From an uncultured Psychroserpens sp. (GTDB taxonomy: Bacteria > Bacteroidota > Bacteroidia > Flavobacteriales > Flavobacteriaceae): a stretch of 44,037 nucleotides of DNA. The position numbers and the translations under genes are program-made. This document shows positions 1 through 7,208 of this stretch, one piece after another. The notes below the pieces were generated by a model, which saw nothing but the letters and a program-made list of their open reading frames with translations, did no database searches and had not been told where the DNA came from. The number at the start of each line of letters is the position of its first letter. Position 1 is the stretch's first letter. The DNA is taken from assembly GCA_905479815.1 (NCBI GenBank), contig CAJQOA010000044.1:1-44037 (forward strand), written 5' to 3'.

Positions 1-511
1 TGTGTACATCATAGGTATTATGGAGCATATTGAACCTTGTGGAATTCACTCTGGTGATAGTAACGCGACATTACCTCCTTTTAATTTAGGAGAGTTTGTG
101 ATGCAGCAAATTAAAGACCATACTAAGAAGATCGCTTTAGAATTGAATACTGTTGGTTTAATTAATATCCAATTTGCCATAAAAGATGACATGGTATATA
201 TTATTGAAGCAAACCCAAGAGCATCGCGTACAGTTCCTTTTATTGCAAAAGCTTATGGAGAACCTTATGTGAATTATGCGACTAAAGTGATGTTAGGCGA
301 AAAGAAAGTAACCGATTTTGATTTCAAACCACATTTAGAAGGTTATGCGATTAAACAGCCAGTGTTTTCGTTTAATAAATTCCCTAATGTGAATAAACAA
401 TTAGGACCAGAAATGAAAAGTACAGGAGAAAGTATCTTGTTTATTGATAGTTTAAAAGATGATGAGTTTTATAATTTATACTCTAGACGTAAGATGTATC
501 TCAGTAAATAA
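1..511 (+). CDS. carB: carbamoyl-phosphate synthase large subunit, C-terminal part (5' end outside window)
   Basis: CarB makes carbamoyl phosphate from bicarbonate, ammonia (delivered by CarA) and two ATP, for pyrimidine and arginine synthesis in the cytoplasm. About 170 C-terminal residues are visible. They include the end of the second ATP-grasp domain: EPCGIHSGDS, then INIQFAIKDD and the metal/ATP-binding IEANPRASRTVPF, and finally LGPEMKSTGE. The reading frame is open at the window edge, so the GTG at position 2 is an internal valine codon and not a start. The protein stops about 28 residues after LGPEMKSTGE. In E. coli CarB a roughly 140-residue MGS-like allosteric domain follows that point; here it is absent. 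I believe shorter CarB proteins of this kind are usual in Flavobacteriaceae, but that is from memory. Confidence 0.95.
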   Translation, partial: VYIIGIMEHIEPCGIHSGDSNATLPPFNLGEFVMQQIKDHTKKIALELNTVGLINIQFAIKDDMVYIIEANPRASRTVPFIAKAYGEPYVNYATKVMLGEKKVTDFDFKPHLEGYAIKQPVFSFNKFPNVNKQLGPEMKSTGESILFIDSLKDDEFYNLYSRRKMYLSK

Positions 512-589
512 CCTATTTATTCGATAAACGACTTGTTGCAAACTTTTTAATTTACTAATTTCGCAAATCATTATTTATAAGCTATTATT

Positions 590-1114
590 TTGAATATCAA
601 ACAATTCTGTTTAGTTACTTGTTTAGTGTCATCATTAATTTCTTTTGCGCAAAAAGATATTTATGATGTCGCAAGATCTGGTACAATAGAAGATGTTAAA
701 GGGTTAATGACTATTAATGCAGACACTATAAATGTTGTCAATAAAAATGGTTATGTTCCATTAACACTTGCATGCTATAAAGGAAGCACAGAAGTTGCTT
801 TGTTTTTAGCATCTAAAGTAAAAGATATTGATGGGAATAGTGATTATGGTACACCATTAATGGCAGCTGTTTACAAGAATAGACCAATAATTGTTAAACG
901 TCTACTCGAGTTAAATGCAAACCCAAATAGCGCAGATGCAAACGGAACAACACCACTCCATTATGCTATCATTTTTAGAAATGAAAAAATAATTAAATTG
1001 CTCATAGACGCTAAAGCAGATGTGAATTTCAAAGACAAAAGAGGGAATTCAGCAAAAAATTATGCTGCTATGACCAATAACGAATCGATAATAGATCTTA
1101 TCAATAAAAAATAG
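590..1114 (+). CDS. exported ankyrin-repeat protein
   Basis: A 174-residue protein with a likely signal peptide (residues 1-20, ending SLISFAQ), so probably periplasmic. At least three ankyrin-type helices-and-loop units are visible: NKNGYVPLTLACYKGS, DYGTPLMAAVYKNRPIIVKRLLELNANPN and ANGTTPLHYAIIFRNEKIIKLLIDAKADVN, followed by a degenerate unit. The hallmark G-TPLHYA is clear in the third. Ankyrin repeats bind partner proteins; no partner is evident. The start is TTG, chosen because it gives an intact signal peptide. The next gene begins 5 bases after the stop, so the two are probably co-transcribed. The specific role is unknown. Confidence 0.85.
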   Translation: MNIKQFCLVTCLVSSLISFAQKDIYDVARSGTIEDVKGLMTINADTINVVNKNGYVPLTLACYKGSTEVALFLASKVKDIDGNSDYGTPLMAAVYKNRPIIVKRLLELNANPNSADANGTTPLHYAIIFRNEKIIKLLIDAKADVNFKDKRGNSAKNYAAMTNNESIIDLINKK

Positions 1115-1119
1115 TTACT

Positions 1120-1926
1120 ATGAAAAAAATTACTTTAGCCATAATTGGTGTTCTTTGCTTTAACATGGCTTTTTGTCAAACCTACTCAACAGGTATGATG
1201 AATTTCACCAATAATTCAGGCATAATATATTCAGTACAAATAGATGTTAATGCAACGACAACTACATTAACAATGTCTGGACCAGATTTGAGATGGTTTG
1301 GTGTAGGATTTGGAGTTCAAAGTATGACCTCTGGAGGAGATGTTGTTATATTTGATGGGACATCTGTCACTGATAGATTTTATGGATTTGAAGGTCAACC
1401 AGAAGGTCAAGATGCAACTGGAATAACACCAACAGAAGATAGAGAAGGAGAACGTGATTGGACTACAGTATCAAATACATTAGATGCGCCAAGTAGTGTG
1501 AGAACAGTGATTTCTACAAGACCAAATGATACTGGTAACCCAAATGATTATGTGTTTTCAGCTACTGCTACAACTATTGATTTAGTATGGGCTTTAGCGC
1601 GATTTGATAATGATCCATTAGTATGGCATGGAACTGCGAACAGAGGTATTACAATGCAAGGCTTAACACTAAGTGAAGACACTGTAGAAATTAATGACTT
1701 TAAAATTGCTCCTAATCCTGCCAAAAATAATTTCACATTAGAATTGTCAGCGTTTAATAACAATTCAGTTATTGAAATATATGACGTTTTAGGTAAAAAG
1801 ATTTTAAATAGAAAAGTGAATTCTATAACAACTTTATTTGATATTTCTAGTTGGAATAGCGGTTTATACATTATTAAAATTTCTTCAGAAAATTCTGTTT
1901 TAACGAAACGTTTTGTGAAGCAATAA
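1120..1926 (+). CDS. T9SS-secreted DOMON-like domain protein
   Basis: 268 residues: signal peptide (1-20, ending NMAFCQT), a beta-rich domain (about 25-175) and a T9SS type A sorting domain (about 195-268) with IAPNPAKNNF, YDVLGKK, SSWNSGLY and the final TKRFVKQ. The middle domain resembles DOMON, a fold that binds haem or sugars: RWFGVGFG, then GGDVVIFDG, DRFYGF and WALARFD, closing with WHGTANRG, which resembles the YHHGTANRG end seen in DOMON proteins. The protein should cross the outer membrane through the T9SS and be anchored or released at the surface. It lies 5 bases after the ankyrin gene and ends at a strong terminator. The DOMON call comes from motif recognition, not a profile search. 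Confidence 0.75.
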   Translation: MKKITLAIIGVLCFNMAFCQTYSTGMMNFTNNSGIIYSVQIDVNATTTTLTMSGPDLRWFGVGFGVQSMTSGGDVVIFDGTSVTDRFYGFEGQPEGQDATGITPTEDREGERDWTTVSNTLDAPSSVRTVISTRPNDTGNPNDYVFSATATTIDLVWALARFDNDPLVWHGTANRGITMQGLTLSEDTVEINDFKIAPNPAKNNFTLELSAFNNNSVIEIYDVLGKKILNRKVNSITTLFDISSWNSGLYIIKISSENSVLTKRFVKQ

Positions 1927-1943
1927 GATAATTTATCAAAGTT

Positions 1944-1982
1944 AAAAGAAAGGCTACAAACAATGTTTGTAGCCTTTCTTTT
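1944..1982 (+). terminator. intrinsic terminator after the DOMON gene
   Basis: A perfect 18-bp stem (1944-1961 with 1965-1982) around a 3-base AAT loop. The GC-rich core is GGCTAC/GTAGCC and the 3' arm runs into a T tract. It is 17 bases past the stop codon. Confidence 0.9.
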
Positions 1983-2127
1983 TTGAATCCAAATAGGTTT
2001 TTTTTAAATCTTTTAATACTACTGTCTTTAATTACTAAATTAGCTAAAAATTTGAAAATTGCTACATTGGAATCATTTTTGTTAGTCTTTATAGAGTAAT
2101 ACTAGAGTTCAATAGAAAATAAAGACT

Positions 2128-3000
2128 ATGAAAACAAAATTACTTTTTTTATCATTGTTGTTAATCTCTGCATTTTCGTGGTCACAAGTGTCTGCGAATC
2201 AAGTAGATGATTTTGAAGATGGAACAACGCAAAATTGGATTATTGGAAGTCCAAGTACAGCAGTTTCACCACCTGCTAATGTAGCTACAGATGGACCAGA
2301 TGGCGTAGATGATAATTACTTAACATATACTTCAACGCCTCCAGCAACAGGTGGAGCAGGAAGCAAAATGGTTATATTTAGTGCTGGCGCACAATGGTCT
2401 TCAAACTTTGTAAGTGAAGGTGTTGTTGCGATTAAGTTTGATGTTAGAGTTTTGACAAATGATTTAAACTTAAGAATTGCATTTCAAGGGCCTAACGGAA
2501 AACGTATTTGCACAACTAATGCTATTAATGTTGTAGCAGGTTCTGGATGGCAATCTGTAACAATGCCAATTTCTGCATCAGATTTCACTTCAATTAGTGG
2601 GTCTACTTCTGTGTCAATAAGTGATGCTTTATCTGCTGTTAATACCATGAGAATCTTGAGTAGCAATGCACCTACATGGACTAATGCAGATACGGTTATA
2701 TCAACAATAAATTTAGATAACATTACAGCATCTACAACATTAAGTACACTAGAGATTGAAACTCAAAACAAATTTGAAATTTCTCCAAATCCAGCAACAT
2801 CAAAATTAAATATTAATTTATCTCAAAATTTAGATAATGCAATTATTGTGGTATATGATGTGTTAGGTAAAAAAGTATACTCAAAAAGATTACATAACTT
2901 ATCATCATCAATTGATGTCTCAAGATGGAATTCTGGTGTATATCTTGTTAGAATATCTACAAATAATGAAACTCTTACAAAGCGTTTTGTAAAGCAATAA
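2128..3000 (+). CDS. T9SS-secreted jelly-roll-like (carbohydrate-binding-like) protein
   Basis: 290 residues with a signal peptide (1-24, ending FSWSQVSA) and a C-terminal T9SS type A sorting domain (from about 218: ISPNPATSK, YDVLGKK, SRWNSGVYLVRI, TKRFVKQ). The region between begins VDDFEDGTTQNWIIGSP and continues with GSKMVIFSAGAQW and INLDNI. This DDFEDGT-W-GSP layout is seen in secreted proteins of many marine bacteria and suggests a jelly-roll lectin/CBM-like sandwich; I cannot name a substrate. It is a single gene: terminators lie on both sides, at 1944-1982 and 3022-3050. It probably acts at the cell surface as an adhesin or glycan-binding protein, which is inference. Confidence 0.75.
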   Translation: MKTKLLFLSLLLISAFSWSQVSANQVDDFEDGTTQNWIIGSPSTAVSPPANVATDGPDGVDDNYLTYTSTPPATGGAGSKMVIFSAGAQWSSNFVSEGVVAIKFDVRVLTNDLNLRIAFQGPNGKRICTTNAINVVAGSGWQSVTMPISASDFTSISGSTSVSISDALSAVNTMRILSSNAPTWTNADTVISTINLDNITASTTLSTLEIETQNKFEISPNPATSKLNINLSQNLDNAIIVVYDVLGKKVYSKRLHNLSSSIDVSRWNSGVYLVRISTNNETLTKRFVKQ

Positions 3001-3021
3001 GAAGAAAATAAAACTATTTTT

Positions 3022-3050
3022 AAAACCATCAATTACATATTGATGGTTTT
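3022..3050 (+). terminator. intrinsic terminator after the jelly-roll gene
   Basis: A perfect 12-bp stem (3022-3033 with 3039-3050, ACCATCAAT/ATTGATGGT core) with a 5-base loop, followed by TT and an AT-rich tail. It is 21 bases past the stop. Confidence 0.85.
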
Positions 3051-3129
3051 TTAATTTGTGTTAATTATTACAATGCAATTAAAAAAATCACTAAATTGTA
3101 AGGGACTTAACCTTATTAACCAGGATATT

Positions 3130-3897
3130 ATGAGAAAAAAATACACTTTTTATAGCCTTATAATTATTTTTTGTTTTGGATTTTCTATCCAAAACGCTAA
3201 TGCCCAATTAAGAATTACCGAAGTAGATCCTTCTACAGAACGTTTGAAAATTAAAAATTTTGGTTCTTCAGCTATTGATATTTCAAGTTATAGATTGTGT
3301 TCAAAATTCAAATACGGCACATTGAGTAATATGACACTAATTAACGGGTTTCTTAATTTGATGCCAAATGCAGAAGTTGAGGTAACCGTTGCTCTTTCTG
3401 GAGCAAGTGCTGTTGATGACGCCGCAGATATGGGTTTATACCTACCAACAGGTAACTTTGGAACTCCTGCAAGTATGATCGATTTTACACAATGGGGAAG
3501 TGGAGGAAATGGACGTGAAAGTGTAGCGGTTTCTAAAGGTATTTGGACTGCTGGTACTTTCGTAAACGTCACTGCTCCTTATGAGTTTATTGGAGGAGCA
3601 AATGATAGAGGTGTTGCATTTTGGGACACCTTATTAAGTACTGAGAGTTTTGATGATATTACCAAATTCAATATTTCACCTAATCCAGCATCATTGAATC
3701 TCAATGTTAATATTCCTAGCAGTATAGAGAACGCAACACTTAGAGTGTTTGATTTGTTAGGTAAAAAAGTATTAGAGCAAGAGTTAGGTGGTATCCAAAC
3801 GGTATCTGTAGACGTTAGTAAATGGAATACAGGAGTTTATATTGTTCGTGTATCTAGCGATGACGTGACGCAAACTAAACGGTTTATTAAGCAATAA
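3130..3897 (+). CDS. T9SS-secreted LTD-like protein, twin A
   Basis: 255 residues. I place the start at the ATG at 3130 because it opens a clear signal peptide (MRKKYTFYSL through QNANAQ); the frame stays open upstream to a TTG at 3058, but that extension reads poorly. The mature N-terminus, LRITEVDPSTERLKIKNFGS, resembles the lamin-tail (LTD) immunoglobulin-like fold common in secreted bacterial proteins. It is followed by GLYLPTGNFG, DFTQWGSGGNGRESVAVSKG and IWTAGTF, then a T9SS type A sorting domain (ISPNPASLN, FDLLGKK, SKWNTGVYIVRV, TKRFIKQ). The protein at 5906-6673 has exactly the same length and shares long identical blocks. The gene converges on yceI with a shared terminator between. 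The role is unknown; it is probably an exposed surface protein. Confidence 0.8.
   Translation: MRKKYTFYSLIIIFCFGFSIQNANAQLRITEVDPSTERLKIKNFGSSAIDISSYRLCSKFKYGTLSNMTLINGFLNLMPNAEVEVTVALSGASAVDDAADMGLYLPTGNFGTPASMIDFTQWGSGGNGRESVAVSKGIWTAGTFVNVTAPYEFIGGANDRGVAFWDTLLSTESFDDITKFNISPNPASLNLNVNIPSSIENATLRVFDLLGKKVLEQELGGIQTVSVDVSKWNTGVYIVRVSSDDVTQTKRFIKQ
3481..3554 (+). repeat. 74-nt inverted repeat, arm A (inside LTD twin A)
   Basis: This stretch matches the reverse complement of 6249-6322 at 73 of 74 positions by manual alignment; the single difference is T/C at 3501. It encodes the DFTQWGSGGNGRESVAVSKG/IWTAG block of both LTD-like twins. Outside this block the two genes are clearly less alike. 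Confidence 0.9.
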
Positions 3898-3922
3898 GAA
3901 AAACAATCAAATACGTATACAT

Positions 3923-3947
3923 AAGCCATCTTAATAAAAGGTGGCTT
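3923..3947. terminator. terminator between convergent LTD twin A and yceI
   Basis: An 8-bp stem (AAGCCATC, 3923-3930, with GGTGGCTT, 3940-3947, one U-G pair on the plus strand) ends in a T run, serving the plus-strand gene. It abuts the yceI stop, so it may help yceI only partly. Confidence 0.65.
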
Positions 3948-3949
3948 TT

Positions 3950-4486
3950 TTACTTTCTTTGAAGTTCAAATTGAAAAGACACTTTTATATCTTCGGAAAT
4001 TTTATTACTCACAATCTTTGGGATCTCAATATCATAGTCAGAGGCTTTTGCAGAAAAGGTTCCGTTTATTTTTATCATGCTTTTTTCAGTAGAAATAGAA
4101 ATAGAAATATTTTTTAAGGTTTCTGTCTTTCCATGAAATGAAAGTTGTCCATTAATAACATATGAAGACTTCATATTTTTTAAATCGAAGTTTTCTATTT
4201 TGCCTTTAAAGGTTGCCTTCGGAAATTGATCAGACTCCGCATAGTTCTCATTAAAATGCTCCTCCATTAGTGCATTTTTAAAACGAAAGCCTTTAACTAA
4301 TGCTAAAGCAGCAATCTCACCATTTTCTGTATTAAAAATAGCGGTTACTGAGTTGTTCTTAGCGGCTACTTCTTCAAAAGAAGGAACTGAAGCTTCAAAA
4401 TTAATAGTTCCAGTTTTGGTTATATATTTGTTTTGAGCAGACGTGCTCATACAGGCTAAAACGAGTAAAAACAATAAATTCTTCAT
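3950..4486 (-). CDS. YceI-family periplasmic protein
   Basis: 178 residues: signal peptide (1-17, ending CMSTSAQ), then the YceI lipocalin-like beta barrel. Recognisable parts are GTINFEASVPSFEEVAAKNNSV, FRFKNALMEEHFNENYAESDQFPKATFKG and NGQLSFHGKTETL, ending DIKVSFQFELQR. YceI proteins bind long amphipathic lipids such as isoprenoid quinones in a closed barrel; the ligand here cannot be read from sequence. The gene is 18 bases downstream of the cytochrome gene on the same strand, and its stop abuts the terminator at 3923-3947. A quinone-like ligand would fit a redox function with the cytochrome, but that is inference. Confidence 0.9.
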   Translation of the reverse strand: MKNLLFLLVLACMSTSAQNKYITKTGTINFEASVPSFEEVAAKNNSVTAIFNTENGEIAALALVKGFRFKNALMEEHFNENYAESDQFPKATFKGKIENFDLKNMKSSYVINGQLSFHGKTETLKNISISISTEKSMIKINGTFSAKASDYDIEIPKIVSNKISEDIKVSFQFELQRK

Positions 4487-4504
4487 AGTTAAAAGTGTTT
4501 TGAA

Positions 4505-4867
4505 TTAGTCTTCTAGTAAACCATCAGTTTCCCATTGTGTGATGATATCAATTGTATTTTGTGGAAGTCGTGGTCCGCCAAAAGGCATTAGAAATGATAA
4601 GTCATTTGATGAAATACGAGATATTAATCCGTTGTTTTCAATAGCATTTTTGACGTTCTCAAAAGTAACAAGAGATATTGGAGCTCCGTTTATTGGAGGA
4701 TCACTGTGACAAGAAATACAGTTATTGTCTATAATAGATTTTACATCGTCTTGATAAGTAACTGTTGTTGGGATTGGCGTCGAGTCAATTAAATCTTCTT
4801 CACTTACATTACTGCAATTAAATGCTAGAATTATAAATATGAGATAAGGTATATGTTTAGTTTTCAT
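4505..4867 (-). CDS. mono-haem cytochrome c lipoprotein
   Basis: 120 residues from the ATG at 4867, chosen because it opens a lipoprotein signal (MKTKHIPYLIFIILAFNCS, lipid cysteine at about 18). The frame extends upstream to 4978, overlapping the previous gene, without any sign of coding. One covalent haem site, CISCH, lies near residue 61, preceded by YQDDVKSIIDNN as in small cytochrome c domains. A candidate distal methionine sits in SFLMPFGGPRLP, followed by the usual final helix (IIDIITQWETDG-like). It should be an envelope electron carrier anchored by lipid. It sits between the DUF5777-like barrel and yceI on the same strand. Confidence 0.88.
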   Translation of the reverse strand: MKTKHIPYLIFIILAFNCSNVSEEDLIDSTPIPTTVTYQDDVKSIIDNNCISCHSDPPINGAPISLVTFENVKNAIENNGLISRISSNDLSFLMPFGGPRLPQNTIDIITQWETDGLLED

Positions 4868-4967
4868 GTGTTTGTGTTTATTGTTTTTAACTGTCACATG
4901 CAGTTCGCTATTAATCATTCCCTTGAGTGATAATGCTTTTGACATGCTCGTTTCATAATCTTTATAT

Positions 4968-5816
4968 TTAAAATGCACGACTTAAGTTAAATCCAAAATA
5001 AATGTTGCCGTCACTCCAATCACCTGTGGCTTGACCTAAAAAACCATTAGTAATCATGGCTTGTGCATTTGAGAAATGCATTTGAAAAACGTGACCACCA
5101 GTCTCTAAATCTATACCAATGGATAATGGGTTTTTAAATGGAGAGTTTTTTGCTCTATTTAAATGCCAACCATAATCTGCATTTATTGATAAGCGTTTTG
5201 TTAGCTTATGTCTTGCCCCTAAGCCAATTGCGAATTGAGAATTATCTTGGTTGTTTTGTTGCACATAATTATCATGAAAAAAGGTTGGTGCTAACTCATA
5301 AGAAAAGTTTGCATTGACTTTACGGGATATTAGAAGTTGCGTTGTGTAACCTAACCGATTTTTAAACTCAATTTTTGGTAAATTATCTTTTTCAAGAGCT
5401 GTATTAATCAATACAGAATTAAACCCTACAATAGTAAAGGGAAACCCATTGTCTTGTTGTCTAAACAACCGATACTTAAATGATGTTTGATAGATCTTTT
5501 GAAAAGAACTACGCGACAACCCAATATTAAAACCATCAGAAATACCATAAACAAAATTCAATCTTGTAACGGCATCATCAAGGCCAAAAAAACTATCAAA
5601 TCCGTTTTCAACACTTCCAAATCTATGTGACACAATCAACGTGAGCTCTTGTTTTGCAACTAGTTTTGTAGATTCAAAATTAACAATCTTTAATCCTTTA
5701 AATGCAGCTGTTGAGAATTGATTATCAGTTGTTTCTATGTCTATTTCATCCAGTAAATCGTCTTGAGCTATGATTAAAAAGGGACATAGGAATATTAGTA
5801 TGAATATATTTTTCAT
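4968..5816 (-). CDS. DUF5777-like outer-membrane beta-barrel protein
   Basis: 282 residues with a signal peptide (1-17, ending FLIIAQ). The rest is alternating, aromatic-capped strands (LTLIVSHRFGSV, FNIGLSRSSFQ, FPFTIVGFNSVLI, FSYELAPTFFH, RLSINADYGWHL), ending in phenylalanine (GFNLSRAF) as outer-membrane barrels do. I recognise it as the family named DUF5777, which I recall next to YceI and cytochrome c genes in Bacteroidota. It contains ETGGHVFQMHFSNAQ, a block I believe is conserved in the family. The predicted role is an outer-membrane channel or scaffold for the cytochrome and YceI proteins encoded downstream; this is inferred from context only. Confidence 0.75.
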   Translation of the reverse strand: MKNIFILIFLCPFLIIAQDDLLDEIDIETTDNQFSTAAFKGLKIVNFESTKLVAKQELTLIVSHRFGSVENGFDSFFGLDDAVTRLNFVYGISDGFNIGLSRSSFQKIYQTSFKYRLFRQQDNGFPFTIVGFNSVLINTALEKDNLPKIEFKNRLGYTTQLLISRKVNANFSYELAPTFFHDNYVQQNNQDNSQFAIGLGARHKLTKRLSINADYGWHLNRAKNSPFKNPLSIGIDLETGGHVFQMHFSNAQAMITNGFLGQATGDWSDGNIYFGFNLSRAF

Positions 5817-5860
5817 AGATAATAAATTAAAATATTAAATGGATGTGATGTTTTAAAAAT

Positions 5861-5896
5861 AAAAGCCAAATACGCATCATAGAGTATTTGGCTTTT
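5861..5896 (-). terminator. terminator after LTD twin B
   Basis: A perfect 13-bp stem (5861-5873 with 5884-5896) with a 10-base loop. On the minus strand it follows the stop at 5906 and is followed by a T-rich tract (CTTTTATTTTT). It separates the OB-fold/LTD transcript from the DUF5777 gene downstream. Confidence 0.85.
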
Positions 5897-5905
5897 GTGT
5901 TTTAC

Positions 5906-6673
5906 TTATTGCTTAATAAAGCGTTTCGTTTCTGTTTTATCACCATTTGAAATTTTGATGAGGTATAAACCGCTATTCCAAGAAGTAACATCAATTTGAG
6001 ATAAATTACCATTGTCTAATGTTTCAATTACTATTTGTTTACCAAGAGTATCAAAAACTTCGAAAGTTAAATTAGACTGACTACCGTTTAATTCAATATT
6101 CAAAATAGAATTTGTTGGGTTAGGATATACGTTGAAACTTGAAGCTGTATCTAAATCGTTAACACTTAAAAGTGTGTCCCAGAAACCTACTCCAAAGTCT
6201 GTAACAGTTCCATTAAATTCATAAGGAGGTGCAACATTTATAAAAGTTCCAGCAGTCCAAATACCTTTAGAAACCGCTACACTTTCACGTCCATTTCCTC
6301 CGCTTCCCCATTGTGTAAAATCCACCATGTTCGCTGCAGTTCCAAAGTTTCCTGTTGGTAGATATAGACCTAAATCTGCAGCAGAGTCATTTAGCCAGTT
6401 TCCTGATATAGATACCGTCACTTCTCCTCCAGGAGCAAGATTTAATGATCCACTAACAACTGTTGTTTGAGTATTTAATGTACGATAGCCAAAAAGAGAA
6501 CAGAATCTATATGATCCAACGTTTTCTGTTGTTGACCCAAAATTTTTGATAGTTACAGTATCTGCTACTGGATCAACCACCAATAATTTAAACTCTTGTG
6601 CATTTACTTGCTGACCTAAGAAAGCTGTAAATAAAAATGTAAGAACTGTTTTAAAAATGTAATTTGTTTTCAT
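5906..6673 (-). CDS. T9SS-secreted LTD-like protein, twin B
   Basis: 255 residues, the same length as the protein at 3130-3897. Signal peptide 1-25 (ending GQQVNAQ). The LTD-like region (KLLVVDPVADTVTIKNFGS, YRFCSLFGYRTLN, DLGLYLPTGNFGTAANM) is followed by the block DFTQWGSGGNGRESVAVSKG that is identical in twin A. The T9SS type A sorting domain has VYPNPTNSILN, FDTLGKQ, TSWNSGLYLIKI and TKRFIKQ. The N- and C-terminal parts have diverged from twin A while the central block has not. It lies 24 bases after the OB-fold gene and ends at a strong terminator. It is likely a surface protein; whether the twins have separate roles cannot be told. Confidence 0.8.
   Translation of the reverse strand: MKTNYIFKTVLTFLFTAFLGQQVNAQEFKLLVVDPVADTVTIKNFGSTTENVGSYRFCSLFGYRTLNTQTTVVSGSLNLAPGGEVTVSISGNWLNDSAADLGLYLPTGNFGTAANMVDFTQWGSGGNGRESVAVSKGIWTAGTFINVAPPYEFNGTVTDFGVGFWDTLLSVNDLDTASSFNVYPNPTNSILNIELNGSQSNLTFEVFDTLGKQIVIETLDNGNLSQIDVTSWNSGLYLIKISNGDKTETKRFIKQ
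6249..6322 (-). repeat. 74-nt inverted repeat, arm B (inside LTD twin B)
   Basis: The reverse complement of this stretch matches 3481-3554 with one difference in 74. The arms are about 2.7 kb apart and enclose yceI, the cytochrome gene and the DUF5777 gene. Confidence 0.9.
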
Positions 6674-6697
6674 AATATTTTTTTTATTAGTAATTAA

Positions 6698-7078
6698 TTA
6701 TTCAATTATTGTGCACTGGTCTAATTTAACTTGCTCTAATAAGTCATCATAACCAATGACTCGACCTTTGATTTTTATTTTAGAATCAAAAACTATAGTG
6801 TTTTTGAAAGATGTCTCAAATTGACAAAACACTTTGTCGTCAAGTGTGATTGTGTTGCTGTCTTTTTCAGAAACCATTCCAATAACCTCTATAGTTGTAT
6901 TCAGGTATTTAGTTTCAGTCTCTGTTGCGTTTTCTATAAACTCTAAAGCAATCTTATTAGAGGTTATCTTATATTGTGCAATTTCATTTTCTATATCTCT
7001 ATGGGTTTGATAGATATAATTATAGCCAACTATGACTAGTATTATGAAAACAATAAAAACGATAATTCTTTTACGCAT
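6698..7078 (-). CDS. membrane-anchored OB-fold (tRNA_anti-like) protein
   Basis: 126 residues from the ATG at 7078 (MRKRIIVFIVFIILVIVGY), chosen because it starts directly on the membrane anchor; a further ATG lies 10 codons upstream. After one N-terminal transmembrane segment (about 4-20) comes a short helix (THRDIENEIAQYKITSNKIALEF) and a small beta barrel: TTIEVIGMVSEKDSNTITLDD, VFCQFETSF, KIKIKGRVIGYDDLLEQVKL and DQCTIIE. This matches the tRNA_anti-like OB-fold family of Bacteroidota, whose function is not known and for which RNA binding should not be assumed. It leads a two-gene transcript with LTD twin B 24 bases downstream. Confidence 0.7.
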   Translation of the reverse strand: MRKRIIVFIVFIILVIVGYNYIYQTHRDIENEIAQYKITSNKIALEFIENATETETKYLNTTIEVIGMVSEKDSNTITLDDKVFCQFETSFKNTIVFDSKIKIKGRVIGYDDLLEQVKLDQCTIIE

Positions 7079-7208
7079 GTTTTTTGTTTTGGTAATAAAC
7101 TGCTTCAACTTTTATGGTCAAAGCAGTTCATTTAAAGTGCAATTTAGGACAAGGACTAACAAATTAATTAATAACCCTTAATTCTTCTTTTTCATTGTAC
7201 ATTGTCTG

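Noticed and set aside
3058-3129. N-terminal extension of LTD twin A from TTG
   Set aside because: The extension is polar and precedes an obvious signal peptide; the ATG at 3130 gives the same length as the twin.
4868-4978. Upstream extension of the cytochrome gene overlapping the DUF5777 gene
   Set aside because: It would bury the lipoprotein signal 37 residues inside the protein.
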